From: Subsaximicrobium wynnwilliamsii
GTDB lineage: Bacteria; Bacteroidota; Bacteroidia; Flavobacteriales; Flavobacteriaceae
Reading direction: 5' to 3'
NCBI RefSeq assembly: GCF_007997225.1
Contig: NZ_VORM01000002.1
Location: 124,001 to 188,000, forward strand
DNA: 64,000 nucleotides
Under the pieces are notes generated by a model. The model was not told where the DNA came from. It did not search any database and worked only from the letters and a program-made list of their open reading frames with translations. Position numbers and translations under genes: made by a program. Below are positions 34,179 to 43,616 of this stretch, piece after piece; position 1 is the first letter of the stretch; each line of letters starts with the position of its first letter.

Positions 34179-34622
34179 TTAATTTAAAAGTATGGTATGG
34201 ATACCGCTGTTGGGAGCTATTTCGAATTCAGCGCCTTCGAGTTCAATAGCATTATAGGTTGTGAAGCTGCAACAATTTTCTTTTTTTCTGGTTGCGTCAA
34301 CGTAAAAATTGAATATTTGATTTCCGGAAATTTCAAAACTTAGATTTACAGTTTCCGTTTTCCAACCAATCGTATTAAGTTGGATGAGATTCACATTGTT
34401 TTCAGAAATGAATTCATATTCAACTGGCGCAGTTGTAATGGAGTCAAGGATGTTCAACTGCTGTGGCTCGTAAGTGCCATTAGTGAATGCATTTTCTCCG
34501 GTGCTTTTATCTACCAACTCAAAGAGGAAGGGCTGTGGCGGCGTAAAGCAGTCACCACAATCATCGGTATTGCAACTCTGTAAGCTCAATATTAAAAAAA
34601 GCGAAATTATTAGATGCTTCAT
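34179..34622 (-). CDS. Predicted lipoprotein, unknown function
   Basis: Start placed at the ATG at 34622, giving about 147 residues that begin MKHLIISLFLILSLQSC, a lipoprotein signal with lipobox LQSC. An upstream extension to 34760 would bury this signal and is unlikely. The mature protein starts NTDDCGDCFTPPQPFLFELV and is probably beta-rich. It carries a vicinal NCCSF cysteine pair. No family recognised. The CGDCFTPP opening is a pattern I associate with small flavobacterial surface or periplasmic lipoproteins. Confidence 0.7.
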   Translation of the reverse strand: MKHLIISLFLILSLQSCNTDDCGDCFTPPQPFLFELVDKSTGENAFTNGTYEPQQLNILDSITTAPVEYEFISENNVNLIQLNTIGWKTETVNLSFEISGNQIFNFYVDATRKKENCCSFTTYNAIELEGAEFEIAPNSGIHTILLN

Positions 34623-34744
34623 TGTAGGATTGGATTGGTATATAAAAACATAAAAATTTTGTAGTTGGTTTTGATAACGACTGCACTTTGCTATAAGATT
34701 TTGAAAAGCGTTTATAATCAGCGATAATAGGTGCTTGTCAAATA

Positions 34745-35029
34745 TTATAGATGGATGCAAAAATCAAAATGAGGACAGAAATTATAAGTATGGATAAGGG
34801 GAAAAAAGTGTGAAGCATTCAAGCGCCATTTTTCTTTCTTCCAATTTAAGAAATTATAAACCAGCTTTCCACAGATTACCAGCAACAACGGAATTGTAAT
34901 TAACTCAAAAACTACATTAAAACCTTTAGTGTTAATGCTGAAGTATGAAAAGGATATCAACGCGATAAAATATAAAAGTAGAAATAGGCTTATCGCAATA
35001 TTGGCTGATGTACTTATGGTATTGTTCAT
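34745..35029 (-). CDS. Small membrane protein, unknown function
   Basis: A 94-residue frame with two clear hydrophobic helices (about 10-32 and 40-62), joined by a polar loop, and a Cys/His-containing tail (HFFPLIHTYNFCPHFDFCIH). No family recognised. It is upstream of the lipoprotein gene on the same strand with 122 bp between. Coding support comes from the paired helices only. Confidence 0.5.
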   Translation of the reverse strand: MNNTISTSANIAISLFLLLYFIALISFSYFSINTKGFNVVFELITIPLLLVICGKLVYNFLNWKKEKWRLNASHFFPLIHTYNFCPHFDFCIHL

Positions 35030-35129
35030 ATCACTAATTTTATTTTAGCGCATGATCTATAGACGACTTGCTTGTATTTACAAACCATTAATATTTAAAA
35101 ACGTCGCAACACAGCGCCAGCGAAAAACA

Positions 35130-36899
35130 TCACACATAAATCCTATTGTAAAGATCTATATAGTGATCCTTGATGATGTCCCGCTTCATTTTCATGGTGG
35201 GTGTTAATTGGCCGCCCTCAATGGACCAGACATCTTCGGTCAATTCAAAACGTTTGATTTGTTCCCAATGGCCAAAATGGGTGTTGCATTTATCGACTTC
35301 CTTTTGAATACGGTCAATCACTTCTTTGGCGTTTACAATATCTTTATTGGAGGTGCCTACGTTGTTGTGTTTCTTTTTGATCCATTCCCTAATGAATTCA
35401 AAATTGGGTTGAACGATGGCTGCCGGCATTTTTTCGCCTTCACCAACCACCATGACCTGCTCAATGAAACGGGATTGCTTTAGTTCGTTTTCCAAAAGGG
35501 TTGGGATCACGTATTTGCCACCTGAAGTCTTGAACATTTCTTTTTTACGTCCAGTAATCTTCAAAAAGCCATCAATATCGATTTCGCCTTTGTCACCAGA
35601 GTGAAAATAACCATCGGTCATCACTTCCTCTGTTTTTTCTGGATCTTTATAATATCCTAACATCACGTTTGGTCCTTTGATGAGTATTTCACCATCTTCG
35701 GCAATTTTCACATGCACGTTGTCAATGGGCTTTCCTACCGACCCGACCCTGAAATTACCATCTGCATACATGCCAACTGCCACTACCGGGGAGGTTTCAG
35801 TAAGACCATAACCTTCCATGACCTGCATTTGAGCGGCACTAAATAGTCTCGTTAGACGGGGTTGCATGGGCGCACTGCCAGAAACCATGGTGTGCAATTT
35901 GCCACCAAGTGCTTCTTGCCATTTACTGAAAATGAGTTTTTGGGCAATGCTAAGTTTAAATTCGTACCACCAACCATTTTCGCCGTAGGGCTTCCACTCT
36001 TCGCCTAAAGCAATCGCCCAATGGAATAATTTGTGTTTAATCCCAGTAAGTTCTGAGCCCTTGGCATAAATTTTATCATAAACCTTTTCTAACAATCGTG
36101 GCACCACGCTCATTAAATTAGGCTGGATTTCCTTGGCGTTATCGCCAATTTTGTCAATGCCTTCTGCATAATAGATGCTTACACCAGCATATTGGTATAA
36201 ATAAATGAGCAAGCGCTCAAAAATATGACAGATGGGTAAAAAACTCAAAATCCGTGTTTCTCCTTCAATCAAAGGCAGTCTTTTGTTGCTGTCTAATGCA
36301 TTGCTGGTAATGTTCCAGTGGGAGAGCATCACGCCTTTGGGTCTGCCCGTGGTGCCCGAGGTATAAATGATTGTGGCGAGATCATCTGGCTTTACCGCGT
36401 CTTTATGAGCCTCAACTTCAGGTTGGTTGCTTTCGTCCTTCCCAAGTTCAAATAATTCGGAATAGTTTTTACAGCCTTCAATGACATCAAAAGAATAGAC
36501 TTCTTTGAGCTTTGTTCTTGATTGAACTGCGCGCACTTTCTCTAAAACGTCCTTATCAGATACGAAGCAATAAATGCATTCGCTGTGGTTTAGAACATAC
36601 TCATAATCTTCCGCAGAAATAGTAGGATAGATGGGGATATTTTGCGCCCCTAATTGGAGAATCCCGATATCCATGATGTTCCATTCCGTCCTATTGGAGG
36701 TTGAAATGATCGCAATCTTATCATCTTTTTTAATGCCTAAGCGCAATAATGCCCGACTCATGGCATTGGATTTGTCAACATATTCTTGGGTGGACATAGG
36801 AGTCCATACTCCGTTGTATTTGGTAACCAGTGCGGTATCTGATGGTTTGTGCTCTAGTTGGTAATAGGGGAAGTCGAAAAGACGTTTGATATCTGTCAT
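35130..36899 (-). CDS. fadD: Long-chain fatty acid-CoA ligase
   Basis: AMP-forming ligase that activates long-chain fatty acids to acyl-CoA, feeding the beta-oxidation operon upstream. The P-loop-like TIIYTSGTTGRPKGVMLSHW (near 180-200), GYGLTETSPVV (near 375) and GDKGEIDIDGFLKITGRKKE (near 455-475, with the adenylation-domain Asp and hinge Lys region) are all present. It belongs to the LACS/FACL subgroup (about 590 residues). Start placed at the ATG at 36899 (MTDIKRLFDF); ten more codons are possible to 36929 but look like leader. Probably bound to the inner face of the membrane. Confidence 0.92.
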   Translation of the reverse strand: MTDIKRLFDFPYYQLEHKPSDTALVTKYNGVWTPMSTQEYVDKSNAMSRALLRLGIKKDDKIAIISTSNRTEWNIMDIGILQLGAQNIPIYPTISAEDYEYVLNHSECIYCFVSDKDVLEKVRAVQSRTKLKEVYSFDVIEGCKNYSELFELGKDESNQPEVEAHKDAVKPDDLATIIYTSGTTGRPKGVMLSHWNITSNALDSNKRLPLIEGETRILSFLPICHIFERLLIYLYQYAGVSIYYAEGIDKIGDNAKEIQPNLMSVVPRLLEKVYDKIYAKGSELTGIKHKLFHWAIALGEEWKPYGENGWWYEFKLSIAQKLIFSKWQEALGGKLHTMVSGSAPMQPRLTRLFSAAQMQVMEGYGLTETSPVVAVGMYADGNFRVGSVGKPIDNVHVKIAEDGEILIKGPNVMLGYYKDPEKTEEVMTDGYFHSGDKGEIDIDGFLKITGRKKEMFKTSGGKYVIPTLLENELKQSRFIEQVMVVGEGEKMPAAIVQPNFEFIREWIKKKHNNVGTSNKDIVNAKEVIDRIQKEVDKCNTHFGHWEQIKRFELTEDVWSIEGGQLTPTMKMKRDIIKDHYIDLYNRIYV

Positions 36900-36998
36900 G
36901 TGGGTTGAAAACGGTTTGCTGTACTGCAAAATAGCAAATTAAATGGGATTATCAAATGTGTATCGATAATTAGGAACTTTGCAAATAGAAACATGCGT

Positions 36999-37757
36999 TC
37001 ACATGGCATCTAAAGCCTTGACCCGCTTTTCGAAATCTGCTTTATACAGTTCCCATCGCTTACCTTTGATGAGGTCTTGGTAGATTTTGCCAGTATCGTC
37101 ATTATAATTATAACCAACAAATGTACCGTCGGGATGCAATATTATGGTATTGAACCTATCGTAAGAATCGCGGTAAATCTGGTCAACCAGGCCTAAATGA
37201 TCTTTTTTCCATAGAATTTTATCGAATGCTGCTGGATGCCCTTCATTGTAACCGAAAAAATGATACACATTATTTCTACGCCCTCTCTTGTTTTTTTTCA
37301 AACAATTTTTATGTTGGTTAATAAAAGCCTGATGATTTGCAATATGGCGATGGGACATGCTATCTTTAGCATAGACAGTTTTGGATTTTTCAGGAAAATA
37401 ACTGATAGCTCTCAAAGTGTCTTGATAATGAATTACCATGACCCTTGAGGTATCCACTTGGTTTTTGCTATGCAATAATTGGTACAATTGCGTCTTTGTC
37501 TCAGGCACTAAATTGCCAAACATGTATGACAATCGCAACTTGTACAAAACCAAGCTGTCATTTTCAAATCTGAGCACTGAAAATAAAGAACTATCCAATT
37601 TATAATCATAGGCCTTTTTTGCTATGGGCTGGTTACTGCGGTCAACGCGTAAGGTGTCTTTTGAAGCGGTGGTATAACTCACTTGATGCTCTTCTACCTG
37701 AGCAAAAACGATTTGCTTCGAAAAAAATAGAATAATAAGTAGGAAAATTAATCGCAT
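36999..37757 (-). CDS. Exported protein, unknown function
   Basis: About 252 residues from the ATG at 37757 (MRLIFLLIILFFSKQIVFAQ, a signal peptide). The frame extends 13 codons further into purL, but starting at 37757 gives a clean signal sequence and leaves no overlap with the purL stop at 37759. The mature part is basic and polar with no recognised domain; a segment HPDGTFVGYNYNDDTGKIY near 207 looks like a beta-hairpin. It follows purL by one base, so it is probably co-transcribed as an unrelated passenger. Confidence 0.65.
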   Translation of the reverse strand: MRLIFLLIILFFSKQIVFAQVEEHQVSYTTASKDTLRVDRSNQPIAKKAYDYKLDSSLFSVLRFENDSLVLYKLRLSYMFGNLVPETKTQLYQLLHSKNQVDTSRVMVIHYQDTLRAISYFPEKSKTVYAKDSMSHRHIANHQAFINQHKNCLKKNKRGRRNNVYHFFGYNEGHPAAFDKILWKKDHLGLVDQIYRDSYDRFNTIILHPDGTFVGYNYNDDTGKIYQDLIKGKRWELYKADFEKRVKALDAM

Positions 37758-37758
37758 A

Positions 37759-40700
37759 TTAAAGCACTTTAGATTTAAGAATCCAATTTTTAGCATTCAC
37801 AAAAGCCTCCAACCAAGGCGACACCTTATCATCGCTTCTGTTTTTTGGGTAATGCGCCCAATTCCATGGGAAGGTGGAGCGTTCAATATGTGGCATGGTC
37901 ACTAAATGTCGGCCTGTTTTATCACAAAGCATTGCCGTGTTGTAATGTGATCCATTTGGGTTTGCAGGATAAGCTTCGTACCCGTATTTAGCAACGATAT
38001 CATATTCATGTTCTTGCTTCGGAAACTTGAATTTGCCCTCACCATGTGAAATCCAAACACCCAGTCTACTGCCTGCGAGTGATTTTAGCATGACCGAATT
38101 ATTCTCCTGAATGTCTACAGATGTGAATCCGCTTTCATGTTTGTGGGAGTCGTTGTAGGTTAATTTCCCATGCGCATCATGCTCAGGATTGATCAAGTCC
38201 AATTCCATGAAAAGTTGGGCACCATTACAAATTCCTATAGATAGTGTGTCTTCGCGTTCAAAGAAATCTTTAATGACTTTATTGGCAGTTTCGTTGTATT
38301 TAATTGCTCCTGCCCATCCTTTGGCCGAACCCAGCACATCGGAGTTTGAAAATCCGCCCACAGCACCCAAAAATTGAATGTCTTTTAAATTTTCCCTTCC
38401 TGAAATTAAATCGGTCATGTGCACGTCTTTGACCTCGAAGCCTGCGAGGTATAGTGCATTTGCCATTTCCCGTTCAGAGTTGGAGCCTTTTTCGCGTAAT
38501 ATTGCGGCTTTTGGGCGATTTTCTTTGGAATCGATTCGCGTGGTAGGGACAAGTCGCGACTTGTCCGTACGCGCGGTGTCCGTACGCGCGGCGTCCGTAC
38601 GCGCCATGTCCGTACGCGCGGTGTCCGTATGCGCGTCGTCCGTATGCGCGGCGTCCGTATGCGCCGCATCCGCAGTTGCGCCCGTGGGAAAGGAGATTTG
38701 CCCCGAAAAATTTTGAGGAAATTTATAGTCCAAAGCCTGATTTTTATAATTATCAAATCGGGCTTTTGCCAGATTATTGGCAGTTTGTTTCTGATCGAAT
38801 AAATAGGAAGTTTTAAACCAAGTATCACGCAAATCTGAGATGGTTAAAGCGAAAGATTCATCACCATTGATGATGTTGAGCAGATCGCTTTCTAGGACAT
38901 GTCCTATGTTGAAAAATGCAATATTGGCTTCGGAAAGTTTTTCTTCTACGGAAGCATCTACACTTTGGAACACAATGCCCGAATTTTCAGCAAAAAGGAT
39001 TTTGAAGGAATCGGTTTCGCCGAGTTCGGTTAGATTCAAAGAAGCGCCCAGATTATTGTCAGCAAAGCAAAGTTCTAATAGCGTGGTTATCAATCCGCCG
39101 GAAGCCACATCGTGACCAGCAACAATTTTATTGGCTTTGATCAATTCCTGAAGCGTGTCAAAAACGGTTTTAACGTAGCCTGCACTTTTTACCGTCGGCG
39201 CTTCGCTACCAATTTTGGAGTTGATTTGTGCAAAACTACTTCCGCCCAATTTAAAATCGTCTTGGGAGAGGTTGATGTAATAGATAGCGCCTGCGTCTTT
39301 TTGGAACACGGGCTCAACCACTTTTGTGATATCGCTGCAATTTCCAGCAGCAGAAATGATGACCGTTCCTGGGGAAATCACATCGCCATCGGCATATTTT
39401 TGTTTCATGGATAAGGAGTCCTTGCCGGTTGGCACATTGATGCCCAAATCAATTGCAAATTCTGAAATCGCTTTCACGGCCTCATACAAACGTGCGTCTT
39501 CGCCCTCATTTTTACAAGGCCACATCCAGTTTGCCGATAGGGATACCGATTTGAGATTGTCCTTCAAAGGCGCCCAAATGATATTGGTTAAAGCCTCGGT
39601 AATGGAGTTTCTGCTGCCTGCCACAGGATCAATCAAACCCGAAATTGGCGAGTGGCCAATACTGGTGGCAACACCTTCCTTACCTTTAAAATCCAGCGCC
39701 ATCACGCCCATATTGTTAAGCGGCAATTGTAAAGGGCCCACGCACTGTTGTTTGGCCACGCGGCCACCAACACAGCGGTCCACTTTATTGGTAAGCCAAT
39801 CTTTACAAGCCACAGCTTCCAATTGTAGTAATTGTTCCAGATACTCATGGAAATTCTCGCGATTGTAAGTCACATCGTCATAACTGCGCTTTATGGTTTT
39901 ATCAGTCATTACGGTTTTTGGGGAACTGCCAAACATGTCTTCCAAATCCAATGCCATTGGCGTGTTGCCTTTGGTCTTGCTTGTGAAACAGAAGTGCTTG
40001 TCGTTGGTTACTTCGCCAACTGTATAAAGCGGTGAACGCTCCCGCGCTGCAATCTTGCTAATATGGTCTAAATTCTTTTTGGCGATCAATAGTCCCATGC
40101 GCTCTTGCGACTCGTTGCCAATGATCTCCTTATCGGAAAGCGTTGGGTCTCCAACTGGCAATTGGTCTAAATCAATGCAGCCACCGGTATCTTCAATCAA
40201 TTCTGAAAGACAGTTGAGATGGCCTCCAGCGCCATGGTCATGAATGGAAATGATGGTATTGTTGTCACTTTCCACCATCCCGCGAATCACATTGGCAGCA
40301 CGTTTTTGCATTTCTGGATTGGAACGTTGCACGGCATTAAGTTCTATGCCGGAAGCCAGAGCACCGGTATCGGCACTGGAAACCGCTGCACCACCCATGC
40401 CAATGCGATAATTCTCTCCACCAAGCACGACAATTTGATCGCCTGCTTCGGGTTTTTCCTTTATGGCTTGGTCTAATTTTCCGTAGCCAATACCACCAGC
40501 TTGCATGATGACTTTATCATAAGCTAATTTTCTCGTATTGGTATTAGTTTCGGTTGAAGCGTCTTGGGATTCATCATGTTCAAAAGTCAAGATTGAACCA
40601 CAGATAAGCGGTTGGCCAAATTTATTGCCAAAATCGGAAGCACCATTGCTGGCTTTTATTAAAATATCTAAAGGTTTCTGGTAAAGCCATTGGCGTGCTG

Positions 40701-41631
40701 GAAACGATTTTTCCCAAGGCTTGTCTTGAGCGGAGTCTACGGTTGGCTCCAATCGTGAATAGGAGGTCATGTAAACGGCTGTACCCGCTAAGGGCAAGGA
40801 GCCTTTTCCGCCAGCGAGACGGTCTCTAATTTCTCCGCCTGCGCCGGTGGCTGCACCATTAAAAGGTTCTACTGTTGTTGGGAAATTATGGGTTTCCGCC
40901 TTGAGCGAAATGACCGATTCAAAATCTTCCGTGGTATAAAAATCGGGAACATCGGCACGTTTTGGTGCAAACTGTTCTACGGTTGGCCCATTGATAAAGG
41001 CAACGTTGTCTTTATATGCGGAAACTATGGTGTTTGGATTTTGCTTTGCGGTTTCCTTGATGAGTTTGAAGAGCGAGTTTGGTTTCTCTTCGCCGTCGAT
41101 TATGAAGGTTCCGTTGAAGATCTTATGTCGGCAATGCTCTGAATTGACCTGTGAAAAGCCGAAGACTTCAGAATCGGTAAGCGCACGACCTATTTTTTTG
41201 GAGACACTCTCGAGGTATTCCACTTCCTCGTCACTTAAAGATAAGCCTTCCGTTTTGTTGTAAGCTGAAATGTCTTCTACTGAAACAATCGCTTCGGGTT
41301 GGATGTCAATGATGAAGGATTGCTGGTTTAAACCTTTATATTTTTCAGAAATCATCGGGTCGAAATCGGCAAAATCTGCGGTAACCGATTGAAACTCCTC
41401 AATTCTTACAATCCCCTCAATGCCCATATTTTGTGTAATTTCAACGGCATTGGTGCTCCAAGGGGTAATCATGGCAGCTCTGGGACCAACAAAAAAAGCA
41501 TCGATTGACGCTTGTTCCAGTTTGGGTTGGTTAGCAAAAAGCCATACTAATTTGGAGATGGCTTCTTGAGATAATTCTTTTGCTTGAACAGCATAAAGTT
41601 TGCTGTTTTGGTTTCCGAAGAAATGAATCAT
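37759..41631 (-). CDS. purL: Phosphoribosylformylglycinamidine synthase with in-frame repeat insert
   Basis: Single-chain FGAM synthase (large PurL) of purine biosynthesis: ATP- and glutamine-dependent conversion of FGAR to FGAM. 1290 residues. The N-terminal FGAM-synthase domains contain NSEHCRHKIFNG (near 172) and AETHNFPTTVEPFNGAATGAG (near 255); the second AIRS domain contains AGHDVASGGLITTLLE (near 840). The C-terminal glutaminase carries the nucleophile in GICNGAQLF (near 1105) and the catalytic His in WISHGEGKF. Residues about 981-1029, in the linker before the glutaminase, are a repetitive AHTD/ARTD segment (15-bp DNA repeats and a palindrome), in frame and absent from normal PurL. 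All catalytic elements appear intact. Confidence 0.95.
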   Translation of the reverse strand: MIHFFGNQNSKLYAVQAKELSQEAISKLVWLFANQPKLEQASIDAFFVGPRAAMITPWSTNAVEITQNMGIEGIVRIEEFQSVTADFADFDPMISEKYKGLNQQSFIIDIQPEAIVSVEDISAYNKTEGLSLSDEEVEYLESVSKKIGRALTDSEVFGFSQVNSEHCRHKIFNGTFIIDGEEKPNSLFKLIKETAKQNPNTIVSAYKDNVAFINGPTVEQFAPKRADVPDFYTTEDFESVISLKAETHNFPTTVEPFNGAATGAGGEIRDRLAGGKGSLPLAGTAVYMTSYSRLEPTVDSAQDKPWEKSFPARQWLYQKPLDILIKASNGASDFGNKFGQPLICGSILTFEHDESQDASTETNTNTRKLAYDKVIMQAGGIGYGKLDQAIKEKPEAGDQIVVLGGENYRIGMGGAAVSSADTGALASGIELNAVQRSNPEMQKRAANVIRGMVESDNNTIISIHDHGAGGHLNCLSELIEDTGGCIDLDQLPVGDPTLSDKEIIGNESQERMGLLIAKKNLDHISKIAARERSPLYTVGEVTNDKHFCFTSKTKGNTPMALDLEDMFGSSPKTVMTDKTIKRSYDDVTYNRENFHEYLEQLLQLEAVACKDWLTNKVDRCVGGRVAKQQCVGPLQLPLNNMGVMALDFKGKEGVATSIGHSPISGLIDPVAGSRNSITEALTNIIWAPLKDNLKSVSLSANWMWPCKNEGEDARLYEAVKAISEFAIDLGINVPTGKDSLSMKQKYADGDVISPGTVIISAAGNCSDITKVVEPVFQKDAGAIYYINLSQDDFKLGGSSFAQINSKIGSEAPTVKSAGYVKTVFDTLQELIKANKIVAGHDVASGGLITTLLELCFADNNLGASLNLTELGETDSFKILFAENSGIVFQSVDASVEEKLSEANIAFFNIGHVLESDLLNIINGDESFALTISDLRDTWFKTSYLFDQKQTANNLAKARFDNYKNQALDYKFPQNFSGQISFPTGATADAAHTDAAHTDDAHTDTARTDMARTDAARTDTARTDKSRLVPTTRIDSKENRPKAAILREKGSNSEREMANALYLAGFEVKDVHMTDLISGRENLKDIQFLGAVGGFSNSDVLGSAKGWAGAIKYNETANKVIKDFFEREDTLSIGICNGAQLFMELDLINPEHDAHGKLTYNDSHKHESGFTSVDIQENNSVMLKSLAGSRLGVWISHGEGKFKFPKQEHEYDIVAKYGYEAYPANPNGSHYNTAMLCDKTGRHLVTMPHIERSTFPWNWAHYPKNRSDDKVSPWLEAFVNAKNWILKSKVL
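38543..38681. repeat. Palindrome plus 15-bp tandem repeats inside purL
   Basis: Within the purL reading frame. A perfect 20-bp palindrome GGACAAGTCGCGACTTGTCC (38547-38566) extends, with one mismatch pair, to 28 bp (38543-38570). From 38562 it runs into seven tandem 15-bp units of type TGTCCGTACGCGCGG (38562-38666) and one degenerate unit (38667-38681). Fifteen bp is five codons, so copy-number change keeps the frame and the protein reads (A-R/H-T-D-x)n. The GC-rich sequence is unlike the surrounding gene. Confidence 0.9.
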
Positions 41632-41746
41632 TATAAAAGGGTTTTATATGAAAAATAAGACCTCGCAAATTTAGGGTTTTTAAAGACAACCTCTCCTATT
41701 TGGTTTGTTGAAAAAGTGGAGTTTTTCAAAAGGGTCTAAACATAAA

Positions 41747-41774
41747 AAAAGCGACCCAATTAAGAGTCGCTTTT
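41747..41774 (-). terminator. Terminator of the endonuclease gene
   Basis: Correct placement is 14 bp after the endonuclease stop (minus strand, gene at 41788-43611). Stem AAAAGCGAC (41747-41755) with GTCGCTTTT (41766-41774), 10-base loop, and an A-run to the left that gives the U-tract. Confidence 0.8.
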
Positions 41775-41787
41775 AAAAGAATAAAGC

Positions 41788-43611
41788 TTATTGTTTGATG
41801 AGCTTTTTAGTGATGCTCGTATTGTTTTGAGTGATTCTCAAAATGTAAATCCCGCTGTTTAAATGGGACACATTGAGCGCCTTGGTCTGTTCAATAGCTT
41901 TCGAAAGCACCTTTTTGCCAAGAATATCAAAAATTTCCACCGTAGTTTCCGCAGGATTTTTTAGAGCAATCATTAATGTATTCTCAACTGGATTTGGGTA
42001 AACTGCCACAGCCGAAGCATCAAAATCAGCTAAGCTCAAATCGGCATAACACGTGTAGGATAAATCGTCAAACACTACTCTGTTACTGGTAGCGCTGTTC
42101 CCATCAATAGTAACTGTAACATTACCTGGGATGTTGATATTTTGTATCGTGACCGTTTCAACAGATGCACCGTAAGGAATTGTAGCAACTAATGTGCCAC
42201 CAACGTTAATGTTAAACGTCCCATTGGAGCCACTAAAAATACGTTGGGTAGTCACGGTTAGAGCGCCAATACCACCAGAAGTTGCTGGCATGCTCAATAC
42301 ACCGTCTCTAATGGTTATGGCTTCATTGTTTAAGATTTGATCGGTTCTAGCATCGGTAGCAGACCAAATTCCTCCGTCGTCACCAGTCCAAGTGCGCTCT
42401 GCATATCCGTTTTGGCCGGTAGTGATATTTGCAAAAGTTTCGGCTAGACAATCGGTTGAGGTTGTTCCGTTATTGGTGGTTGTATCACAAGCTTCATTAC
42501 TTAAATCAGAAGCATTTGTTGCAGCATCCAGAGCTCTCACGGTAAAACAATAGTTGGTGTTCGCGGTTAAATTGTTGGCAACATAGGTTGTTTCTGTAGT
42601 TGTGTAAGCGCTCGCGCCATTTCTAAAGATCTCATAAGCTGTTACCGCAGTATCATCGGTAGAGGCGGTCCACGATAGGCTGATGGAGTTATCAGTAGGA
42701 TTGGAAGCCATAAGACTCGTAGGAGTTGTTGGCGCTTCAGTATCTGGTTCAACCGTCCAAATTTCTGCTACAAATTCTGGATGATCCACAAAAGGATTGC
42801 GGTTTTGTTGGTGGTTGTAAAAGATGTTGTTATTACGATCAATTTCCTTTTGAGACACGGGATCGTTTTGATGCCAATTGAGCATTATGCTTAAAAAAGG
42901 ATCATCTAAAACTTGGTCTGTTGACCCGTCAAACATTTCATAAGACGACCAATTGCCTACAAGGTTTTGGTAACGCGTTATAAAATAGAAATGAATACGC
43001 GCAATATCTCCTTTAAATTCGTCAATAGGTTCAAAAACGATTCCTGTATAGCCTGAAGAATAGCCTCCGTTAAAATTATTACCCAATTTAGAACCGTTTA
43101 GGGTTGGGTTTGCAGTATTGTTTTGTGAAACCAATTGAGAATCATCTACCACTCCAAAGGGATAGCTACTTCTCAAGCCGTTGACACGACCATCGGTAGG
43201 CAATAGCTCGTGGGCATCACTGTACATTGGGAATTCAGAATTAAACACCGATTGTGGCACCACGTGTTCCCTATTATAACAGTCGCCTTCATCGCTATAA
43301 TTACCACATTGATTTACAGTAGGAGTGAAGTTGTAAGGATCATTGTTATTAGGGGATGTCGCAGGATTTTCAGAATAGACATCTAAAATGGTATTAGCAC
43401 CATTTGTTTCATAGTAGTTGTCGCGATCGTAAGTGGCAATAAAGGTGTACATCGCCCCATAACTTTGAACGTTATGGTCATCAATAATGTTATAGAGTTG
43501 CGTTTTTAATTCGTAGCTCGTTCCTGAAGCCGAGTCATAATACCCTGCCGGAATTTGTGCGGAAGCATTTAAAGTTAGTACTAAAAAGGTAAATAAGTAA
43601 AACTGTTTCAT
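41788..43611 (-). CDS. Secreted endonuclease I with FnIII and T9SS sorting domains
   Basis: A 607-residue secreted nuclease. Signal peptide 1-18 (LVLTLNASAQ). Endonuclease I (EndA/NucM) domain at about 25-290 with the metal-His motif DCYNREHVVPQSVFN near 115 and LPTDGRVNGLRSSYPFG following. One fibronectin type III domain at about 293-380 (TPTSLMASNPTDNSISLSWT). A beta-rich region to about 530, then a C-terminal type IX secretion (type A) sorting domain starting VYPNPVENTLMIAL near 537 and ending in KKLIKQ. It probably degrades extracellular DNA for nutrients. It lies 5 bp downstream of the rRNA methyltransferase gene. Confidence 0.9.
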   Translation of the reverse strand: MKQFYLFTFLVLTLNASAQIPAGYYDSASGTSYELKTQLYNIIDDHNVQSYGAMYTFIATYDRDNYYETNGANTILDVYSENPATSPNNNDPYNFTPTVNQCGNYSDEGDCYNREHVVPQSVFNSEFPMYSDAHELLPTDGRVNGLRSSYPFGVVDDSQLVSQNNTANPTLNGSKLGNNFNGGYSSGYTGIVFEPIDEFKGDIARIHFYFITRYQNLVGNWSSYEMFDGSTDQVLDDPFLSIMLNWHQNDPVSQKEIDRNNNIFYNHQQNRNPFVDHPEFVAEIWTVEPDTEAPTTPTSLMASNPTDNSISLSWTASTDDTAVTAYEIFRNGASAYTTTETTYVANNLTANTNYCFTVRALDAATNASDLSNEACDTTTNNGTTSTDCLAETFANITTGQNGYAERTWTGDDGGIWSATDARTDQILNNEAITIRDGVLSMPATSGGIGALTVTTQRIFSGSNGTFNINVGGTLVATIPYGASVETVTIQNINIPGNVTVTIDGNSATSNRVVFDDLSYTCYADLSLADFDASAVAVYPNPVENTLMIALKNPAETTVEIFDILGKKVLSKAIEQTKALNVSHLNSGIYILRITQNNTSITKKLIKQ

Positions 43612-43616
43612 AAGAT

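Noticed and set aside
34623-34760. Upstream extension of the lipoprotein gene
   Set aside because: It would place the lipobox signal internally and overlap the small membrane-protein gene; the start at 34622 is better.
37758-37796. Overlap of the exported protein gene with purL
   Set aside because: An internal ATG at 37757 gives a proper signal peptide and no overlap.
38378-38828. Antisense open frames over the purL repeat (38378-38716 and 38415-38828)
   Set aside because: They are open only because the 15-bp repeat contains no stops in several frames. The purL frame continues into the conserved glutaminase domain.
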